Shown here: positions 6,449 to 7,970 of the stretch, piece by piece
Position numbering within the stretch: the stretch's first letter is position 1
Layout of the letters: every line of letters begins with the position of its first letter
Assembly (NCBI GenBank): GCA_002746395.1
Contig: NVXA01000010.1
Location: forward strand, 86,866-94,835
From: Paracoccaceae bacterium
Lineage (GTDB): Bacteria; Pseudomonadota; Alphaproteobacteria; Rhodobacterales; Rhodobacteraceae
Reading direction: 5' to 3'
DNA length: 7,970 nucleotides
The notes under the pieces: model-generated
What the model was told of the DNA's origin: nothing
The model's database searches: none
The model's input: the letters and a program-made list of their open reading frames with translations, nothing else
Translations under genes and position numbers: made by a program

Positions 6449-7422
6449 TTAAGCGAATGGATGATTACAGGAAAGAGCGGTTGTCATGGCTGAAAATTCC
6501 TCGCATAAACTTTGAAAATTCGCCTACACGCGATTTATGGTGTCCTGAACTAATTGAAAAGCACCGTTATTATAACTACCGAGCTGAAGTTGTTTTCGGG
6601 AAAAGAACCGAAGACCTAACATGGCCTGAAAGTGAATTAATTAATCTTTCCCAGAGAGTTCACTGTGAAACTTGCTATAGAAAAATACTGTTACATAGAG
6701 GTGAACGCGAAGTGCTTGAAAAGGCATTGGCAAAGAATCTTGATTTTCTGGATGAAATGGGCGAGACGGATTTCGGATTGGTAGTAAAACGTGGCGTTAT
6801 AGAAGAGCTGTATTACGGTATAGAATACGACGAAATTGGAAATTCGGTATCGAATAATTACTACGGTCATGGCTCAGACTTAGCGCATTACCAGCGAATA
6901 GTTTATTCACATCTCGAAATTGTAACATTTCTTCGAAACATCTTAGCAGATAACGCATCTAGTCCAGAACTGGTTTTTGAGAAACGTCGATATGTACAAT
7001 CTATTGTCGAGCACTTCGATAGCTTGGAGATTTTTTGTGACCCTAAAATGGAAGCACATGAGCCGCCCGATTTGGCGATGCAAAAGAACAGAATCTACGA
7101 AAATTCATGGAGTTTGGGTTTCTTGATTGCAGAATACAAAAATCGGTTTCCAATAGAAGCTGCTATGGAAAAAGGCTTGGTTCGTGCAAAACAGACAAGG
7201 CTAAATGATGGAAATAGACGACGAAAAGCAACGGTTAAGAGGGCTAACCAAATTCTTCGAGAGCAGAAGGAACTCATCGCCAATTTGCCTGCATTGGCAA
7301 AACTTATAGAAGCTGAAAAGCTCACCGCACATAAACAAAAAACTGGAATCCACATCGGCTGGCAAGCTATTGCAGCGCAATTAAGGGAGGCACTAAAAAA
7401 AGGCCTTCTGAAAAATTCCTGA
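6445..7422 (+). CDS. Unrecognised 325-residue protein coupled to the integrase
   Basis: I do not recognise this protein. A TTG start at 6445 overlaps the integrase stop (TTGA). It is preceded by GAGGG (6433-6437) with a 7-nt spacer, which favours it over the ATG at 6457, whose spacing is poor. The predicted protein is soluble, without signal peptide or membrane segment, and rich in charged and aromatic residues. Features visible are a CxxC pair in HCETCYR (73-79), further Cys at 33 and 198, and a Tyr-rich middle (ELYYGIEYDE, 121-130; NNYYGHG, 137-143). A strongly basic helical stretch (about 246-278) and an amphipathic C-terminal tail (GWQAIAAQLREALKKG, 305-320) follow. The tail could be a small DNA-binding unit, but that is a guess. 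Base composition is AT-rich compared with the core genes. Co-translation with the integrase suggests an element-borne role: accessory, regulatory or cargo. Confidence 0.7.
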   Translation: MIKRMDDYRKERLSWLKIPRINFENSPTRDLWCPELIEKHRYYNYRAEVVFGKRTEDLTWPESELINLSQRVHCETCYRKILLHRGEREVLEKALAKNLDFLDEMGETDFGLVVKRGVIEELYYGIEYDEIGNSVSNNYYGHGSDLAHYQRIVYSHLEIVTFLRNILADNASSPELVFEKRRYVQSIVEHFDSLEIFCDPKMEAHEPPDLAMQKNRIYENSWSLGFLIAEYKNRFPIEAAMEKGLVRAKQTRLNDGNRRRKATVKRANQILREQKELIANLPALAKLIEAEKLTAHKQKTGIHIGWQAIAAQLREALKKGLLKNS

Positions 7423-7470
7423 CAAATATTTCGTTAGAAAATTTCCTCAGAAGTTTTTCTATCAATCGTG

Positions 7471-7498
7471 TGGTCAGATCAAAAAATATGAATACAAT
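7471..7498 (+). promoter_or_regulatory. Possible promoter of the HTH gene
   Basis: In the 113-nt gap after the unrecognised gene, TACAAT (7493-7498, five of six -10 matches) follows TGGTCA (7471-7476, four of six -35 matches) with a 16-nt spacer. An imperfect AGAAAA/TTTTCT hairpin (7436-7441 with 7455-7460) lies just before it and could act as a weak terminator. Together these suggest that the HTH gene has its own transcript. Confidence 0.4.
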
Positions 7499-7535
7499 TG
7501 GGAACCATCTTATTACAGCTTAAGGAGCTATACAG

Positions 7536-7748
7536 ATGGTAAACCTATTCGATAATACCCGAAATTATTTACTCGGCGACCCCGAGTTAAACTTAATAGG
7601 CACGCGCGAAAAACTCGGGCAGTGGCGATGCCGTGGGGTTGGTCCTGCCTATTTTACGCTCGGTCGGAAGATCATTTATAGCGGTGTGGACCTTAATGCA
7701 TGGGCCAATGCCCAACGAGTTCAAGCCGACACACCCGAAGCCGCTTAG
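7536..7748 (+). CDS. Excisionase/AlpA-like helix-turn-helix protein
   Basis: Small 70-residue DNA-binding protein with a MerR-like winged helix-turn-helix of the excisionase/AlpA (HTH_17-type) group. The recognisable segment runs from the degenerate first helix PELNLIGTREKLGQWRCRG (16-34), through the wing VGPAYFTLGRKIIYS (35-49), to VDLNAWANAQRV (51-62). This matches the family pattern in which an LGxSxxTLxxWR helix precedes GPxxxxLGRxxxYxxxDLxAW. Such proteins act as recombination directionality factors or as activators of the integrase gene. The ATG at 7536 has AAGGAG with an 8-nt spacer. Its position in an integrase-bearing element supports the excisionase role, but a transcriptional regulator of element genes is equally possible. 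Confidence 0.75.
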   Translation: MVNLFDNTRNYLLGDPELNLIGTREKLGQWRCRGVGPAYFTLGRKIIYSGVDLNAWANAQRVQADTPEAA

Positions 7749-7749
7749 G

Positions 7750-7781
7750 CGAAAACCCCAACAGCAATGCAGGGGCTTTCG
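7750..7781 (+). terminator. Hairpin after the HTH gene, probable terminator
   Basis: CGAAAACCCC (7750-7759) and GGGGCTTTCG (7772-7781) pair over ten positions with one A-C mismatch around a 12-nt loop, starting 2 nt after the HTH stop. The following sequence is only weakly T-rich, so termination efficiency is uncertain. Confidence 0.5.
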
Positions 7782-7939
7782 TTAGGTTAAATGTTGGTGG
7801 TGGTTCACCCATTTATATACCGGAAAACCGTCTGCATTTCAATAAATAGTATTGGAGTAACGACCATGAATAGAGAGGTGGTCGCAAGATTTCGGACCAG
7901 TAGTTAAGATGGATCGACTTATGAGAAAGACGATTCAAA

Positions 7940-7970
7940 ATGACAAAACGAAAGAACCATTCGCCCGATT
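7940..7970 (+). CDS. Start of an IS3-family OrfA-type transposase (cut by window edge)
   Basis: The last 31 bases encode MTKRKNHSPD and continue off the right edge. This ten-residue opening is highly characteristic of IS3-family OrfA proteins, the helix-turn-helix half that is normally joined to the OrfB integrase by -1 frameshifting. Only ten codons are visible, so the call rests on pattern memory. The Shine-Dalgarno is weak (purine run near 7921-7930). The element's left terminal inverted repeat should lie between 7782 and 7939, but I cannot place it. That gap otherwise holds only a 13-codon frame at 7866-7907 and short GACCA/TGGTC inverted repeats (7861-7866, 7879-7884, 7896-7900). Confidence 0.6.
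   Translation, partial: MTKRKNHSPD

Larger units (their letters stand above)
5104..7970 (+). mobile_element. Left part of a tRNA-Ser-integrated element (genomic island or prophage-like)
   Basis: The order is tRNA 3' end, P4-type integrase, a gene overlapping the integrase stop, an excisionase-like HTH gene, then an IS3-type transposase start. This is a typical island layout. Sequence after the integrase is clearly more AT-rich than the rplU-obg block. No structural phage, conjugation or replication genes are within view, so the element class is open. The right boundary is beyond the window. Confidence 0.75.

Noticed and set aside
7866..7907. Tiny frame of 13 codons with a GGAG site ahead of the transposase
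   Set aside because: It is too short to support, with no known leader peptide match, and probably lies within the IS end region.
7909..7970. Alternative open frame starting MDRLMRKTIQ overlapping the transposase start
   Set aside because: It resembles no known family, whereas the frame from 7940 gives a typical IS3 OrfA opening.
5104..7970. A second copy of the tRNA-Ser 3' end marking the right end of the island
   Set aside because: I looked for the TTCGAATCCCTGTCTC-type sequence downstream and did not find it; the far boundary must be outside the window.

Overview
The window looks like a chromosomal segment of an alphaproteobacterium, most likely a marine Rhodobacterales (roseobacter-type) species. 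The minus-strand block rplU - rpmA - lysE-type exporter - GNAT acetyltransferase - obg - proB is an arrangement I associate with that order. L21 also carries a C-terminal helix-hairpin-helix extension that I know from Rhodobacterales proteins. These calls come from reading the sequence alone; no database search was made.

Region 1 (1 to about 3730, minus strand) is housekeeping. A promoter at 3699-3727, overlapped by a perfect inverted repeat, leads into a leader of about 130 nt with two small hairpins, then rplU (L21) and rpmA (L27). A strong intrinsic terminator follows rpmA. Only 19 nt later begins a second, tightly packed group: a LysE/RhtB-family exporter, a RimJ/RimL-like acetyltransferase 1 nt downstream, the ribosome-assembly GTPase obg, and proB overlapping obg by 13 nt and running off the left edge.

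Region 2 (about 3730-5015, plus strand) holds one DUF2235 (Tle1-like) alpha/beta hydrolase with an intact GFSRGA nucleophile elbow. No visible secretion or immunity partner accompanies it.

Region 3 (5016-7970, plus strand) is the left end of an integrated genetic element. A complete tRNA-Ser(CGA) with encoded CCA is followed by a 163-nt AT-rich stretch full of short repeats, then a P4-type tyrosine integrase with all expected catalytic residues. Overlapping the integrase stop by 4 nt, with a TTG start, is a 325-residue protein I do not recognise. A 70-residue excisionase/AlpA-like HTH protein with its own promoter and ribosome binding site comes next. The first ten codons of what looks like an IS3-family OrfA transposase sit at the right edge. 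The far attachment site and the rest of the cargo lie outside the window.

No complete new multi-gene system can be demonstrated here. The points most worth following are the unrecognised gene coupled to the integrase, the L21-HHH fusion, the palindrome on the rplU promoter, and the orphan DUF2235 hydrolase.
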